A DNA stretch of 64,000 nt, from the NCBI GenBank assembly GCA_036426205.1, contig CM071571.1:108225257-108289256 (forward strand). Direction: 5' to 3'. The position numbers were made by a program, and so were the translations under genes. Of the stretch, positions 11,308-23,500 are shown piece by piece (position 1 is the stretch's first letter; every line of letters starts with the position of its first letter). The notes beneath the pieces are model-generated. The model was not told the DNA's origin and ran no database searches. It saw nothing but the letters and a program-made list of their open reading frames with translations. The DNA comes from Ascaphus truei (lineage: Eukaryota; Chordata; Amphibia; Anura; Ascaphidae).

Positions 11308-11806
11308 TGTGACAGGGTGAAGTCAACCCCTATCAGTTATGCCTGGGAAACATATGTCTGAGTGCTTTATCCAGCACTCATAAGGGTTAACTCAGGTGGA
11401 AGCTAGCTCATCAGGATGTAAGCTGGCACCTGAGAGCCAGCAAGGTAGATAAGGATCTTGTTACCAGCAGTAGCTGGCTGTCTGAGATGAGAGCACATGG
11501 ATAGATGTGCTGCTAGCCAGAAGGATACAGCACACTACTTACTGCAGCCAAAGTAAGATTTTTTTTGCATGACTGCTTAAAAAGACTCTTACGGTTTGGG
11601 TATGGTTTAGCCAGCCAGCCTGCTAGCTAGGACTGCTGTATTAGTCAGTTTTCTCCCAACGTGGAGCAGGATTTATTTGCTTAAAGGGACAGTGTACCCG
11701 CATGTTATGTTGCTGTGGAGAAATAAAGCCACTGAACGTTTTCATTTATCCTGAAACTACACGTGTGGACTGTTCCCTGACCTCGGCTACAGGCCGTCCT
11801 GCTACA
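11308..11806 (+). repeat. 3' LTR of Gmr1-like element
   Basis: The sequence repeats 6328-6834 with about nine base differences and one short deletion. It begins TGTGACAGGG and ends GCTACA, then GTCAC (11807-11811) repeats the left flank. Confidence 0.9.
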
Positions 11807-14215
11807 GTCACCTAGAGAGAGTGTGTACAGAGAAAAAAGAAGAGGTCCCAGGACAGAGCCCTGGGGTAACCCCACAGAGAGATCAATAGAGGAGAAGGAG
11901 GTGTTAGCAGAAGAGACACTGAAAGTACGATGGGAGAGGTAGGATGAGATCCAAGATAGAGCTTTGTCCGAATACCAAGAGTATGGAGAATGTGAAGGAG
12001 AAAAGGGTGGTCCACGGTGTCAAATGCTGCAGAGAGGTCGAGTAATATGAGCAGAGTGTAATGACCTCTGTCTTTGGCAGCATGGAGGTCGTCAGTTATT
12101 TTAGTGAGGGCTGTTTCCGTGGAGTGAGCAGTGCGGAAGCCAGATTGTAGAGGGTCCAGGAGAGAATATTGAGAAAATGGAGCAAGCGAGAGAATACAAG
12201 ACGTTCAAGGAGTTTAGAGGCAAAAGGCAGGAGGGAGACAGGTCGATAGTTAGAAAGACAGGTAGGGTCAAGCTTGCTGTTTTTGAGTAATGGTATGACT
12301 GTTGCAATGTTTGAAGGAGGATGGAAAGGTTCCAGAGCAGAGGGAGGAGTAAAAATTGTGTGTGAGCGTAGGGATTATAGTAGGAGCAAGAGGTTTTAGG
12401 AGATGGGAGGGAATGGGGTCAAGAGGGCAAGTGGTCGAGGGAGAAAACACGATCAATAGTGACACATCCTCCTCTGAGACAGTGTAAAAAGAGTCAAGGA
12501 AGGCAGGAGGAGAGTTAGGAAGAGGTTTAGGATGGGAGGAAGAAACAGCGGGGATGTTCTGACTTATGGATTCCACCTTTTCCTTAAAATAGTCAGCAAA
12601 GTCCTGAGCGGAGATGGAGGAAGGAGAGGCACTGAGGGTGTTTTTGAGTAGGTATCAAAGACAGAGAACAGTCGGCGTGGGTTAGACTTGTCCTGTTGAT
12701 TAGTGAAGAAAAGTAGGCTTGTTTAGCTTGCGAGAGGGCAGAGTTGAAACAGGATAGCATAAATTTGTAGTGAAGCAAGTCTGCGAGAGTATGAGATTTC
12801 CTCCAGAGGCATTCAGAGGAACGATTGGAGGAACGACACATGCGCGTGTGGGAATTTAGCCAGGGTCTAGGGTTAGAAGGGCGAGTGCGACGGAGAGAAA
12901 GCGGGGCATGTAGATCAAGAGAGGAGGACACGGCAGAGTTGTAGTTCCTGACCAGGTTGTCAGGGTCTGTAGCAGAGCTGAGAGAGGAGAGGGAGGAGCG
13001 TAAAGTGGACTCAAAGTCGGGTAAGTGAATAGAGCGCAGGTTTCTGCAGAACCGGGGGGTAGATGGAGGGGAAGAAGGGGAGAAGCGAGATAGAGAGAAT
13101 GAGATGAGGTGATGTGCAGAGAGAGGAAAAGGGGAAATGAAGAAATCAGAGAGAGAGAAGTTTTTAGTAAAAACTAGGCCTAAGTAGTGGCCATCCTTTG
13201 GGTGCTGGCTGCAGTCCACTGTTGAAGACCAAAGAAGAGGTTAGAGAAGAAAGCGGGAAGCCCAAGGGAGAAGGGGTCATCAATTGGCAATTGAAGCCCC
13301 CAATGAGAAGAACAGGGGAGTCTGAGGAGAGAAAGAAAGAGAGCCAGGATTCAAAGTAGAGAGAAAGGCAGAAGGTGGATGAGTAGAGATAGGTGGGCGA
13401 TAGATGACCGCCACATGGACAGGGAGAGGAGAGAAGATCTGGACCGTGTGAACCTCAAAGGAGGGAAAAGCAAGAGGGGGGGAATAGGAAGGGTTCGGTA
13501 ACGGCAGAGAGAGAGAGCAGGAGCTCTACACCTCCACCCCTGCCATCAGGGCGCGGAGTGTGAGAAGGAAAGGCCACCATAGGAGAGGGCAGCTTCCAGA
13601 GCAGAGTCAGACTGAGTAGCCAGGTCTCAGTTATAGCAAAGAGAGGAGGGAGTGAGAGAGAAAGGAAGTCATGCACAGAGAGGAACTTGTTAGAGAGGGA
13701 GCGGGCATTCCAAAGGGCACAGGAGAAAGGGAGAGAGGAGGGAGGGTGGCAGGGGATGGGTATGAGGTTGGAGGGGTTAACACCAGAAGGACTAGAAGTT
13801 GCATGCGGGAGGCGAGGACGAGAGCAAGTAGAAATAAGGCAGGGACCAGGATTGGGAGAGATATCCCCAGAAGCAAGGAGGAGTAGCATGGAAAGAAAGA
13901 CAATGTGTGAGGACGATTTGTAGGGGTGTGTTTTAGTGCAGGGTGTATAGCTGTGTGGTGACAGAGGGCACCGGTAAGAAAGGAGTTCATGTGAACTGAG
14001 AAGTGGGGAAGAAAGGAGAGATGGAGATATATGAATAGAGTTAGAGACATAAGGAGACTGGTGGAAGGAAGTGCATAATTTGAAAATAAGTGAGGTTACA
14101 GCAAATATAAAAAATAAAGGCGGCATCACAGCAATAGTTAAGTGTTGAGATGTGCAGTCTGGGATGGGTAATATCCTCCTTTCCAACGTAGATCAGAAGC
14201 AGTAGGTGTTGTCCA
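11807..14215 (-). mobile_element. L2-type LINE, 5' part (2A-like, endonuclease, RT start)
   Basis: Read on the minus strand, the frame from 14186 to 13455 opens with a hydrophobic leader, then GDISPNPGP (13842-13874), then the start of an AP-type endonuclease with ITETWLLSL and a GGGV block. The frame at 13219-12593 covers the end of the endonuclease and the linker (PWLNSHTRMC). 12576-12268 has STTCPLDPIPSHLLK, typical of the RT N-terminus. 12015-11812 reaches the GVPQGS-equivalent region, here frame-shifted. At 11807 the Gmr1-like element begins; RT resumes at 6322. Removing that insert leaves about 3.6 kb. At least four frame breaks make it a dead copy. Confidence 0.82.
13842..13874 (-). 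other. 2A-like motif coding segment
   Basis: The minus strand encodes ASGDISPNPGP just upstream of the endonuclease domain. It matches the D-[VI]-x-x-NPGP core of 2A translational-recoding peptides, with Ser where many have Glu. 2A-like sequences have been reported at this place in some APE-type LINEs. Confidence 0.65.
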
Positions 14216-16616
14216 CTTTTCCACTTCTTTTTGATCTTCCTTTATAAACTTCATAACTACTTCAATCATATCTACTTAAAAGCATATCTGCTTATGAGCA
14301 TGGCTGCATGCATTGTGCATTGTGATTCCTAGCTACTCCAAAGGAGACCCCTCTGTCACGAAATGACATACCTGTGAGCACGTGACTTGTGTACAGTATG
14401 TCACAACAGTTAACACATCCAGCCATCCAGCTGACTCGCTTATCTCGGTGCAGGGTCTTTAAAATAATCTACATCTCCCTCCAAATGGTCACACTACACC
14501 TCAATATGTTTCCACCACCAAGGATAGTTTAAGTTCTTACCTTTCAGTGTCCTGACCACTTGGTCCTTGTTTACTGGGATCATAGGTTTACCAGACAAAC
14601 ACCGATTGTAGCAAAATGTGTCCTAAAATGCGGTTAATCTCTTTTTAAAGCGTTCAAGGTTAAATTAGAGCCCAAAGACAATACTCATTTCATTTTAAAT
14701 TTAATATAGAAAACGAGTACAGTGCTTAGTTACAGAAACATATGATAACAAACATTATATAGTAATTGCAGACAGTTTCAAGAAATAAGCAGGGATATTA
14801 AACAGAAAACCTAATATACGTTACCAAATAACAATACAGTATGTTAGAAAGAACCTCAAAGAGGTCATGGGGATTGAAATATGAGAATTCACATGTTTTG
14901 TTGACATAAAACACACGTCTTGTTGAATTCTAATTTCATATCCCAAATACAGGCTTTTCATCCAAAAAGCTTTGTAATGGGAACAGGCTAAACCCACCCT
15001 CTGGGGCATGTCTTAACTGCCCCCCCACCCCCCTCAAAAACTCAAAAGGCACAGAGTAAAATGTACCTCATCACCTTCGGGTGAGTTTGCTGCCAGCATA
15101 GAAATTAGTCTTGCCAGAGCTACTCCTAATATTAAGGGGCAAACAAATATCTTACCTTTGCAGCTTAACAACCATGACTTTATTTAATATTATTTAATCA
15201 GTTTGATTTCAAATGTCAAACTCTGTTATAATCTAGACCAGGACTAGAACTCTTAGATAAGCTGCTACAGGGTAGTGCTTTACACTCTCTGGGGCTTAAA
15301 CCTTTGATGGCTACATATACCACAAATATTAACAAATTGGGTTTACATTCCTTAAAATGTGTGAAACTTTCATATATTAAAGCAGCAATTTGTGCTGACC
15401 GACATATTACTCCTCTAGCCCTGGGCAAAAATAATATTTTCTCCTGGACATGCTTGTTACTGGCCAGCCCATAGGAAGCTGCAACATTGACATTACATCT
15501 CTCTATTGGTGACCCAGCAAGCAGCCAAGTTTGTAGGTTGTCTTTTTTTGTGTCAAACACCGGCAAAAAGAGACTACAAATATCTTTGGGACATCGGGTA
15601 CCACAGGACATCTCCAGGGGTCCCCCCAGTTAAGTTAAGCTTTAAAAACCTTTTTGGGGACTAGTGATTGCAGCCTGATTGGCCCTTTAAATCATAAGGA
15701 TTCAAAAAAAGATGTCTCAAGACCATTACCACTTGGGTTAAATGGAATTTCTAACTCCTCTTGACTGTAATATACAGATGTTGCAAGACTTACTGTCCTC
15801 TGTTCCACGATTTTCATTGTTCTGATGTGGCTACAGTGCAGCTCCACAAAAGTTGCAGCTCTAACTCTACAGGGTTGTATGCTTTTGAATGGGATCCTGC
15901 AGCGTTAATCCTTTTGGACTATCTGTAGGTAAAATACCGATACTCACATTTCAGATGATCTATTCACCCATCTGCAGCCGTGTCTCCATCTCTCCACCTG
16001 GATCAGTTTCGACGTGACACTGCCCAGTAGCCAAATATGGTCATATAGTCTACCCCACATGACGTAGATCCCATTGTAGGGCATCTACTTAATCCGGGGG
16101 GAATAAAATACAGTACAGCCCTGCATCTCTTATAGATGTAGTCAGCTTTATCTCCAACCTGCCACACAGGGATGAACCACGGACCACGCGTGGAGTGATC
16201 ACAGCCAAGTGCAGAGAAGATTAAAATTGTCCATCAGGATTAACACAGCGGGGGTCACTGCTTCTGCTTCTCGCTGTGTTAGTCCTACTGGGCTGGACCA
16301 GTCTGGAAGAGCTGTGCAGTGAGAGCAGACAGAAGCAGTCCCTATCTCTACATCTCTTACAGGTGATCATACTGTTTTTTTCTTATTTTAGTTACATATT
16401 ATTGAAGCAGGGAGTCTCCGGAGCTAAAACCGCATTAATTTCAGCCCTGAGGACTCTCTGCTTCCCGAGTTACAGGCCCCGGTACAGGGTGCCAGAATCT
16501 CCTTCAAGTTTAAATGTCCCAGGAGAATTAAACTTGCAGGAGTTACTTTAATGCGGTTCAGTGATGAAGACACCCTACCTCAATACTACTGTATGTAGTT
16601 AAAATAATAATAAAAG
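14216..16616. other. unassigned intergenic sequence
   Basis: There is no coding region I recognise. A minus-strand open stretch at 15216-15611 (131 codons) has no known motif. The segment near 16390-16450 (TTGAAGCAGGGAGTCTC ... TTTCAGCCCTGAG) is similar to 59700-59755 (GAAGAAGGGGGTCTCTGG ... TTTCAGCCTCA), so part of this region is a dispersed repeat. A short hairpin built on AACACAGCG / CGCTGTGTT lies at 16241-16281. Confidence 0.4.
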
Positions 16617-16618
16617 TA

Positions 16619-16700
16619 CAGCTCAACCCCGTTACAGCACGATCCGCTATAATGCGGATCCGCTTATAATGCAGTGTGAGCGTGGACCTCGAAGTGAACC
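16619..16700. mobile_element. Tigger/pogo-type terminal repeat
   Basis: After a TA dinucleotide the sequence CAGCTCAACCCCGTTACAGC begins, followed by CCGCTATAATGCGGATCCGC. The same end, inverted, is at 38160-38224, and related ends are at 36191 and 57268. CAG ends next to TA fit Tc1/mariner-Tigger elements. The partner end of this copy was not found. Confidence 0.5.
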
Positions 16701-16787
16701 CCGAATATTATTTATTTTTAACAAACTTTACACACACACGCTGCTGGGGAACATGCTGGGGCTTCCGTCGCCTCACTCCTGCCCCCA

Positions 16788-17045
16788 GGTGCTGGGGGAT
16801 CGTGGTGGAGAAGTGCTGCGGGATCGTGTTGGGAGAGGTGCTGGGGGATCGTGGTGGGAGAGGTGCTGGTGGATCGTGGTGGGAGAGGTGCTGGGGTGTC
16901 GTGGTGGGAGAGGTGCTGGGGGATCGTGGTGGGAGAAGTGCTGGGGGATCATGTTGGGTGAGGTACTGGGGGATCGTGATGGGAGAGGTGCTGTGGGATC
17001 GTGGTGGGAGAGGTGCTGGGAGCTTGTGGTGGGAGAGGTAGTTGT
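16788..17045. repeat. 27-bp G-rich minisatellite
   Basis: About nine imperfect copies of a unit containing GGTGCTGGGGGATCGTGGTG lie head to tail. Because the unit is a multiple of three, long Gly/Trp/Arg open frames appear on both strands; these are not genes. Confidence 0.85.
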
Positions 17046-17254
17046 CCCAGGATGGGTGGTTAGGCCTACTGGAAGTGTTGCCCTTCATTACCTTATACCC
17101 TAGTAGCCAAATATGGCTACTCTACCACTTTAGCTCATTCAAAGATACAGTAAAATACAAATTAAATTAATAAATGTTTTACTTACCCCCGCTTGGTTGA
17201 AGGCATTCTCCTCATCAGCATGGAAGAAAGGGCCGATGCACCAACCATTGAAAC

Positions 17255-17800
17255 ACCAGCAACCCCTTAATTACCTTAGTGCTTAAGTAATTAAGGGGTT
17301 ATTAGTGTTTTAATCGGGTTGGGGGAAGGGTGTACTGTAGTTTCCCCAGGGGGGTGGTTAGGCCTCCTGGGAGAGTTTCAGTATGGGTTAACCCCTTAAT
17401 TACCTTAGTGGTTGTAACTGTTATGGTAATTAAGAGGTTAACCCACCTGCAACCCACCCAGGAGGCCTAACCACCCAAACTGAGCAACTACCACCCCTCC
17501 CCCACCCCCTCTACCCCCATAACAGCACAAAGAAATGGACAAAGCACTAGTAGCTAAATGGCTAATAGCGCTTTGCCCATTTGTGTAGAAAAAAAAATAC
17601 ACAATACAATCAAATTGACATTGCAATTCTGTACATTAAAACAAGCAGTAGGCCATAAACCCATTGCTTGCCACTGTGGTTACCTATGATCTTAACAGGG
17701 GCACAGATAACCACAAAGAAAATGAGCGGGGAACCTTACAAAATGTACATTTAAAAAATAAAATACGTTACAATTAAATTAAAACAAACATTAGCCAAAA
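17255..17800. repeat. foldback repeat sharing sequence with 54780-55760
   Basis: Palindromes built on AACCCCTTAATTACCTTAGT occur at 17265-17304 and 17390-17445, and GGAGGCCTAACCACCC is inverted between 17353 and 17460. The downstream part (TAGCTAAATGGCTAATAGC ... GCCCATTTGTGT ... CAATAAACCC) recurs in similar order at 54790-54850 and 55690-55760. It is a dispersed repeat with inverted parts, family unknown. Confidence 0.5.
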
Positions 17801-17957
17801 AATGTATTGATGCAATATGCCTAAGTGACTGATGTAATATGATAAGTATAACCGCTATTAATCAGTAGGTATAGTAGGATGAGGCAGCAGAGCTGACTAT
17901 AGTGGTGGTGAGACTGATTAATGCTCAGTAAGGCCTGTGATGTCACATTTGACTGAC

Positions 17958-18247
17958 AAATAGCACTGTGGATTATACTAGACAAATGATACATAAAGCT
18001 TGGCCCCCTGCAGACACTTACCAGAATTCCCTCCTACTGTCTCTGTACGTTCTTCCTACCTACCAATTAGATTGTAAGCTGTTCAGAGCAGGGAGTCCTC
18101 TTTCGAAATGTTACTTTTATGTCTGAAGCACTTATTCCCATGACTTGTTATTTGTATTATTTGTTATTTATATGATTGTCATGTATATTACTACTGTGAA
18201 GCGCTATGTACACTAATGGCGCTATATAAATAAAGACATACATACAT
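17958..18247 (+). mobile_element. 5'-truncated L2-type LINE, 3' UTR
   Basis: This is the third copy of the tail seen at 962-1290 and 5148-5460. It contains TTAGATTGTAAGCT, GAAGCGCTATGTACACTAATG and a TACATACATA end. Confidence 0.8.
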
Positions 18248-20112
18248 AAAAATGGTACATCGATGTACCATATGTCCACCCATCAATTTTGGCAGAGAAT
18301 GACTTGTTTACCATACTTGATGGTTCATGTTTTTTTTCCACTTACATTTTATAATATTTGTACATTGAAAATATAGGTAAGTGTGTGCAGGGGGGTGGGG
18401 GAGGTTGGATTACAGAAATAAAAAGGGAAGGGAGGGTAGGATGAAGACACAGCATCATCGCCATACACATCATATAATTTGAAATATTTTTATACAGATG
18501 TACAGTCAATACACAATTGTATATATAGGTTCTGTTGCTTTTATAAATTATCTTAATTGTATAGAATATTTATCATATATATATATATATACAGTATATA
18601 CAGTGTTCTCTTTTGTTATACAAATAAAGTGAAATAAAATAAACCATTCAGTAAAGAATTATGACCGGTGCCTCTTCAGCTTTGACCCACGATGAAGCCT
18701 CCTATTGGGCGCAGCAGCAGCTGATGCGGGACACTTCCACCCGACATCCCCAACTGCTTTGAGCGTAGCGCCAGTATCCACGAGGACGGACTTCGTACAT
18801 TGTACTCTTTGTGAGTAAAATGTGAGTGGTCATTTGTTAGTCATGTATCACCTGCTAATATAGTGTTACTCCCTACACTTAGTCCGTATCCCTTGTGTTT
18901 CTTTTTTCTGCTCCACACGTCTACACGAACCACGGAGGTGACTTAAAGAGTGTCAGAACTGCCTGGTTATAACCAATTTGCAACCAAGAGGCACCTGAGA
19001 GGGGCACAGATGCTGTATTAATCACTGCAAAGTGTGAGTGTACACCCATATGGTGTTACAGTATATTCCATTACTTAGTACACTTTGTATTAGCGTTATT
19101 GCACTATATATTCTTTATTTTTCATCTCATTCTATGGTTCTTGAGCTCCCTGCATCTTTCAACAGTATGGAATTAACCTGCAAATAACATGAATGTGAGG
19201 TTACAGTATGGAGTTAACCTGCAAATAATATGAATGTGAGTAAATGTAAAAAGGGTGTACTGAACATTCCAAAGCAGCTTACATTTAAAGTCTAGTTTTG
19301 CGTTTAAGGTTGCATTTACAGTTCTACCAAATATCAAGCTAACATACGGAATCAAATTAATTTAAACTAATTTGAAATCTACATGTACTAATGATATTTG
19401 TATATATTCAGAATATATTTTTCTCTTTAGCTGTCCTACTTAGAAACATTATTCAATACTGATTAATTGTTTTTAAACAATCTACTATTTGCATAGACTT
19501 CAATGTGACTTAAAATATCTGTTTGATTGATGTATCTATTTTATAAAGCAATCACTTAGTTTCCAGTTCAGTTTACCTATAAAACACGTGTGTCAAGATG
19601 CTTTTTCTATTGATAGGCAGTAAATTCACGAAAGAGCAATTTAATGTAAGTTTACAGATTTTCTAATAAGAATTTTATTAGTTTAGACAAGAACAAGGGC
19701 AATTGACAGCTCTTCCTGCCTACTTGATTAAACTGCCTACCAATGTAACAGTATTTCAAGTGAATTTTTTTTTACTTATGGCTTACCATGCTGTTCCTCA
19801 GTATGGAAAACAAAGCCTTAGTTTATCATTCATGGCAGTTCCTATTTCCTTAGGTCTACTCCACTTGAATCAGTATGCTGTGCATGTATTTCATTTCTTA
19901 TCGCACTAGACTTTATGAATATTTTGTAATAAGAAAACTGCTCATTTGAATTGGGATAATTTATTCCAAATATTCAATATACAAGGGACAAGGTTTGGAT
20001 CTAACATGGAATCCAAATTAAAATCAATGAATGTGATGTTATGCAGTTATAGCCACAATATATTGGTTAATTTTACTGTATTTTGACTATAAGAATATAA
20101 AAAGATGGGCTT
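18248..20112. other. AT-rich sequence, no gene seen
   Basis: A short (AT)n run lies at 18577-18600. A segment at 18660-18960 has the look of a dispersed repeat (GACCCACGATGAAGCC), but I cannot name it. No reading frame here has recognisable protein character. Confidence 0.4.
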
Positions 20113-21650
20113 ATGTTCAGACCTGTAAGCCCGACTACAATAGTGGGGAAACTACTTGAAGGTTTAATACGGGATAATATTTAGGAATACCTAATGGAAA
20201 ACAAAACTATTAGTAATAGTCAGCATGCATTTATGAAGGATAGATCTTGCCAAACTAACCTTATTTGTTTCTTTGAGGAGGTAAGTAGGAATTTATACCA
20301 AGGTAATGCCGTTGATGTGATCTACTTAGATTTTGCAAATGCTTTTTATAAGGTTTCACACAAGAGATTGGTGTACAAAATAAAGAAAATTGGACTCAGT
20401 AATAATATATGCACTGGATTGAAAACTGGTTAAAGGACAGACAACAGAGGGTTGTCATAAATGGAACTTTTTCAGGTTGGGCTAAAGTCGTCAGTGAAGT
20501 ACCTCAGGGATCGGTACAGGGAACCCTGCTTTTGAACTTGTTTATTAATGACCTTGAGGTTGGCATTGAGAGCAAAGTCTCCATCTTGCTGATGATACTA
20601 AATTGTGTAAGGTAATAGAATCAGAGCAGGATGTAATTTCTCTTCAGAAAGACTTGGAGAGACTGGAAACGTGGGCAGGTAAATGGCAGATGAGGTTTAA
20701 TACAGATAAATGTACAGTAAGGTTATGCATTTGGGATGCAAGAATAAAAAGGCGACTTACAAATTAAATGGAGATATATTGGGGGAATCGTTGATGGAGA
20801 ACGATTAAGGAGTGCTTGTAGACAGCAGGCTTAGCAATAGTCCCCAAAGTCATGCAGTAACTGCAAAGGCAAACAAGATCTTATCTTGCATCAAACGGGC
20901 AATGGATGGAAGGGAAGTAAACATAATGATGCCCCTTCATAAAGCATTAGTAAGACCACACCTTGAATATGGATTACAATTTTGGGCACCAATCCTAAGA
21001 AAAGACATTATGGAACTAGAGAGTGCAGAGAAGAGCCACCAAATTAATAAAGGGGATGGACAATCTAACTTATGAGGAGAGGCTAGCTAAATTAGATTTA
21101 TTTACATTAGAAAAGAGGCGTCTTAGAGGGAATATGATAACTATATACAAATATATTCGGGGACAGTACAAGGAGCTTTCAAAAGAACTATTCATCCCAC
21201 GGGCAGTACTAAGGTCTCGGGGTCATCCCTTAAGGTTGGAGGAAAGGAGATTTCACCAGCAACAAATGAAAGGGTTCTTTACAGTAAGGGCAGTTAAAAT
21301 GTGGAATTCATTACCCATGGAGACTGTGGTGGCAGATACAATAGATTTATTCAAAAAAAAGTTGGACATCTTTTTAGATAGGAAAGGTATACAGGGATAT
21401 ACCAAATAAGTATACATGGGAAGGATGTTGATCCAGGGATTAATCCGATTGCCAATTCTTGGAGTCAAGAAGGAATTTATTTTTCCCCTTATGAGATATC
21501 ATTGGATGATATGTCACTGGGGTTTTTTGTTTGCCTTCCTCTGGATCAATGAGTAAGTATAGATATGGGATAAAGTATCTGTTGTCTAAATTTAGCATAG
21601 GTTGAACTTGATGGACGTATGTCTTTTTCCAACCTCATCTACTATGTAAC
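20113..21650 (+). mobile_element. 5'-truncated CR1-type LINE
   Basis: The plus strand encodes the second half of a CR1 reverse transcriptase in broken frames. At 20194-20433: HAFMKDRSCQTNLICFFEEV and DVIYLDFANAF. At 20409-20600: VPQGSVQGTLL. A LADDTKL-type active site lies at about 20590 in a shifted frame. At 20812-21409: [33 protein letters not shown] and the [15 protein letters not shown]-terminus. The 3' UTR ends in CTTTTTCCAACCTCAT and a TACTATGTAACTATG tail, typical of CR1. Harbinger copy A is inserted directly in this tail. Confidence 0.88.
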
Positions 21651-21653
21651 TAT

Positions 21654-21760
21654 GGGCCTCATGCAGTAAGCGACGAATATGTGAAATCGGCAAGCTTACC
21701 GATTAGTCATGTTATTGGCGATTTTCCCTCTCCGTATGCAGTAAGTGCCGAATGTCTTCA
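21654..21760 (+). repeat. left terminal and subterminal repeats of copy A
   Basis: The 19-bp end GGGCCTCATGCAGTAAGCG is followed about 80 bp inward by TATGCAGTAAGTGCCGAA (from 21737), a direct repeat of the terminal core. Copy B has the same pair at its right end. Confidence 0.8.
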
Positions 21761-21910
21761 AAATGAAGCCGAAAACAAATCCGCCCACTCTCACGATGAT
21801 TTGCCGATCACACACAGGTGTATCGGCGTGCGTGGCGGGGTGCTGTTAGGTTGGCCAATCAAAAATCTTGCTGAATCAGGCGAAGCAAGCATGTATTGGA
21901 TAGCACGCCA

Positions 21911-21920
21911 TATTTAAAGG
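21911..21920 (+). promoter_or_regulatory. TATA-like box of Myb-like gene, copy A
   Basis: TATTTAAAGG lies 225 bp before the ATG at 22145. The identical ten bases precede the same gene in copy B (53678-53687, minus) and the transposase gene in both copies. Confidence 0.55.
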
Positions 21921-23399
21921 CAACGTGTACTGTTAATAATTCTCTGTGTTGTTGGGAGTGAGAGAGAGAGAGACGCACAGAGCTGGGTGATTTAATATTT
22001 GCATATTGACTGAGAGACTTGTTGTGTATTGTGAGAGCTTTGTCCTTTGTTGTTTTGTTTACATCTTTGTCTTGTTTTCTATGTGGAAGTGTTTCGTGTG
22101 ATTGGCTGTACATTTCTTTTCTGTTTTTTGTGAGTGCTGTAAGTATGCCCGCAAAGCGTGGGAAGAGTGATGCTGGTGGGAGTGGTAGTGCTACTCGTGC
22201 GAGTACGCGTCGGAGTGAACGTACTGTTCAGGGGAGTGATGTTGCTGGGAGTGGGAGTGCTGTTGCTGGGAGTGGGAGTGCTGTTGGTGGGAGTGGGAGT
22301 GCTGGGAGTGGGAGTGCTGTTGGTGGGAGTGGGAGTGCTGTTGGTGGGAGTGGGAGTGCTGTTGCTGGGAGTGGGAGTGCTGTTGCTGGGAGTGGGAGTG
22401 CTGCTGGTGGCTCAGTTGCTGATGGAGTGTCTGGTGGTGGCGTGCTTGCTGGTGGCCAGCTTTTGGAGTCTCTTCCATTGGAAGAAGGAGAGTCCAGTCA
22501 GCAGCAGGCAAGCTCTGAGCCTAAACGTGCTCGGAAAAAACGTGTGGAGAAGCCACGTAATCCTCGCTTCAATGACCAAGAAAATAGGGCTCTTGTCACT
22601 GGGATTCTGGAGCACTATGACAGTCTCTATGGACATTTAGTAGGTAAGTGTACCTTTCCATTTATTCTTCAAATACATGTGATCCTAGGTCATGTGAGTT
22701 TTGTTAATATGCAAATATGGGTACAGAATATCTTTCTATGTTAATTAGTGTGGAAACACATCTTTTTATCATGCGTTACAAGGACAACAAAACTCAGGCG
22801 TACAATTTGCGATAACTGCATACAATATTAATGCAGCCTTGCTTACATGTATAGGTTTAGTAGTGAATGCTCATGTGCTTCACATATTACACCTAAAACA
22901 GCATGTTTGCTTTCTCTTGGAACAGCTAGCAGTGTAGGAAACTGGTGGTTGTATTATTATTAATTAACGTCATATATTTTGTATGTTTTTCAAGCGCTGA
23001 CAAGTTCATCAAGCAAAAAAGAAATGTGGGACACAATAGTAATTGGTGTCAATGCGTGTGGGAATCGTGTCAGGATCAAGGAGAATTGTCACAAGAGATT
23101 TGACGATATTTGGTCAAAATTAAAAAAGAAAATACAAGACCAACGCGTGCATGCTACTGGCACTGGAGGTGGGCCGCCAGCACAGCGTCTGATATTAACT
23201 CCATTGGAGGAGCTGCTTCGGGGAAAATTACTTCACGTCGTCGTGGAGGGTTTGCCCGGTGACAGGGACATCGGAATTTATCCCTCACAATTTCCACCAG
23301 GTGAGAAAAATTACTGTACTAGGCGTGTCGTTGTTATAGTTATTTTAAACATTTCCGCTGCTTTTATAGTGGTCTTCCCAATATAAGCATACCTACATC

Positions 23400-23431
23400 T
23401 ATATAGTATATGTCTGTTTCTCTCTCTCCTC

Positions 23432-23474
<43 letters not shown>

Positions 23475-23500
23475 ATTTTTTTATATATAATATATATGTG
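23400..23500. repeat. (TA)n tract
   Basis: An AT dinucleotide run with interruptions lies in intron 2 of the Myb-like gene. Copy B has a shorter tract at the corresponding place (52081-52120). Confidence 0.8.

Larger units (their letters stand above)
6328..11806 (+). mobile_element. Gmr1-like Ty3/gypsy LTR retrotransposon
   Basis: This complete element has two LTRs, a tRNA-type primer-binding site, gag, pol and a polypurine tract. Pol domains run protease, integrase, reverse transcriptase, RNase H. That is the Ty1/copia order, although the reverse transcriptase and integrase are of Ty3/gypsy type. This arrangement is the hallmark of the Gmr1 group described in deuterostomes. The LTRs differ by about nine substitutions and one short deletion (my count by eye), so insertion is fairly recent. 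The frames are disabled by a nonsense codon in integrase, a changed catalytic residue in reverse transcriptase, and an early stop at the RNase H end. Confidence 0.9.

Noticed and set aside
15216..15611. 131-codon minus-strand frame
   Set aside because: It has no recognisable domain, no supporting second copy and no context. I left it as unassigned sequence, not a gene.
16669..17103. Gly/Trp/Arg-repeat frames of 120-144 codons on both strands
   Set aside because: The 27-bp minisatellite unit keeps every frame open. There is no conserved sequence outside the array.
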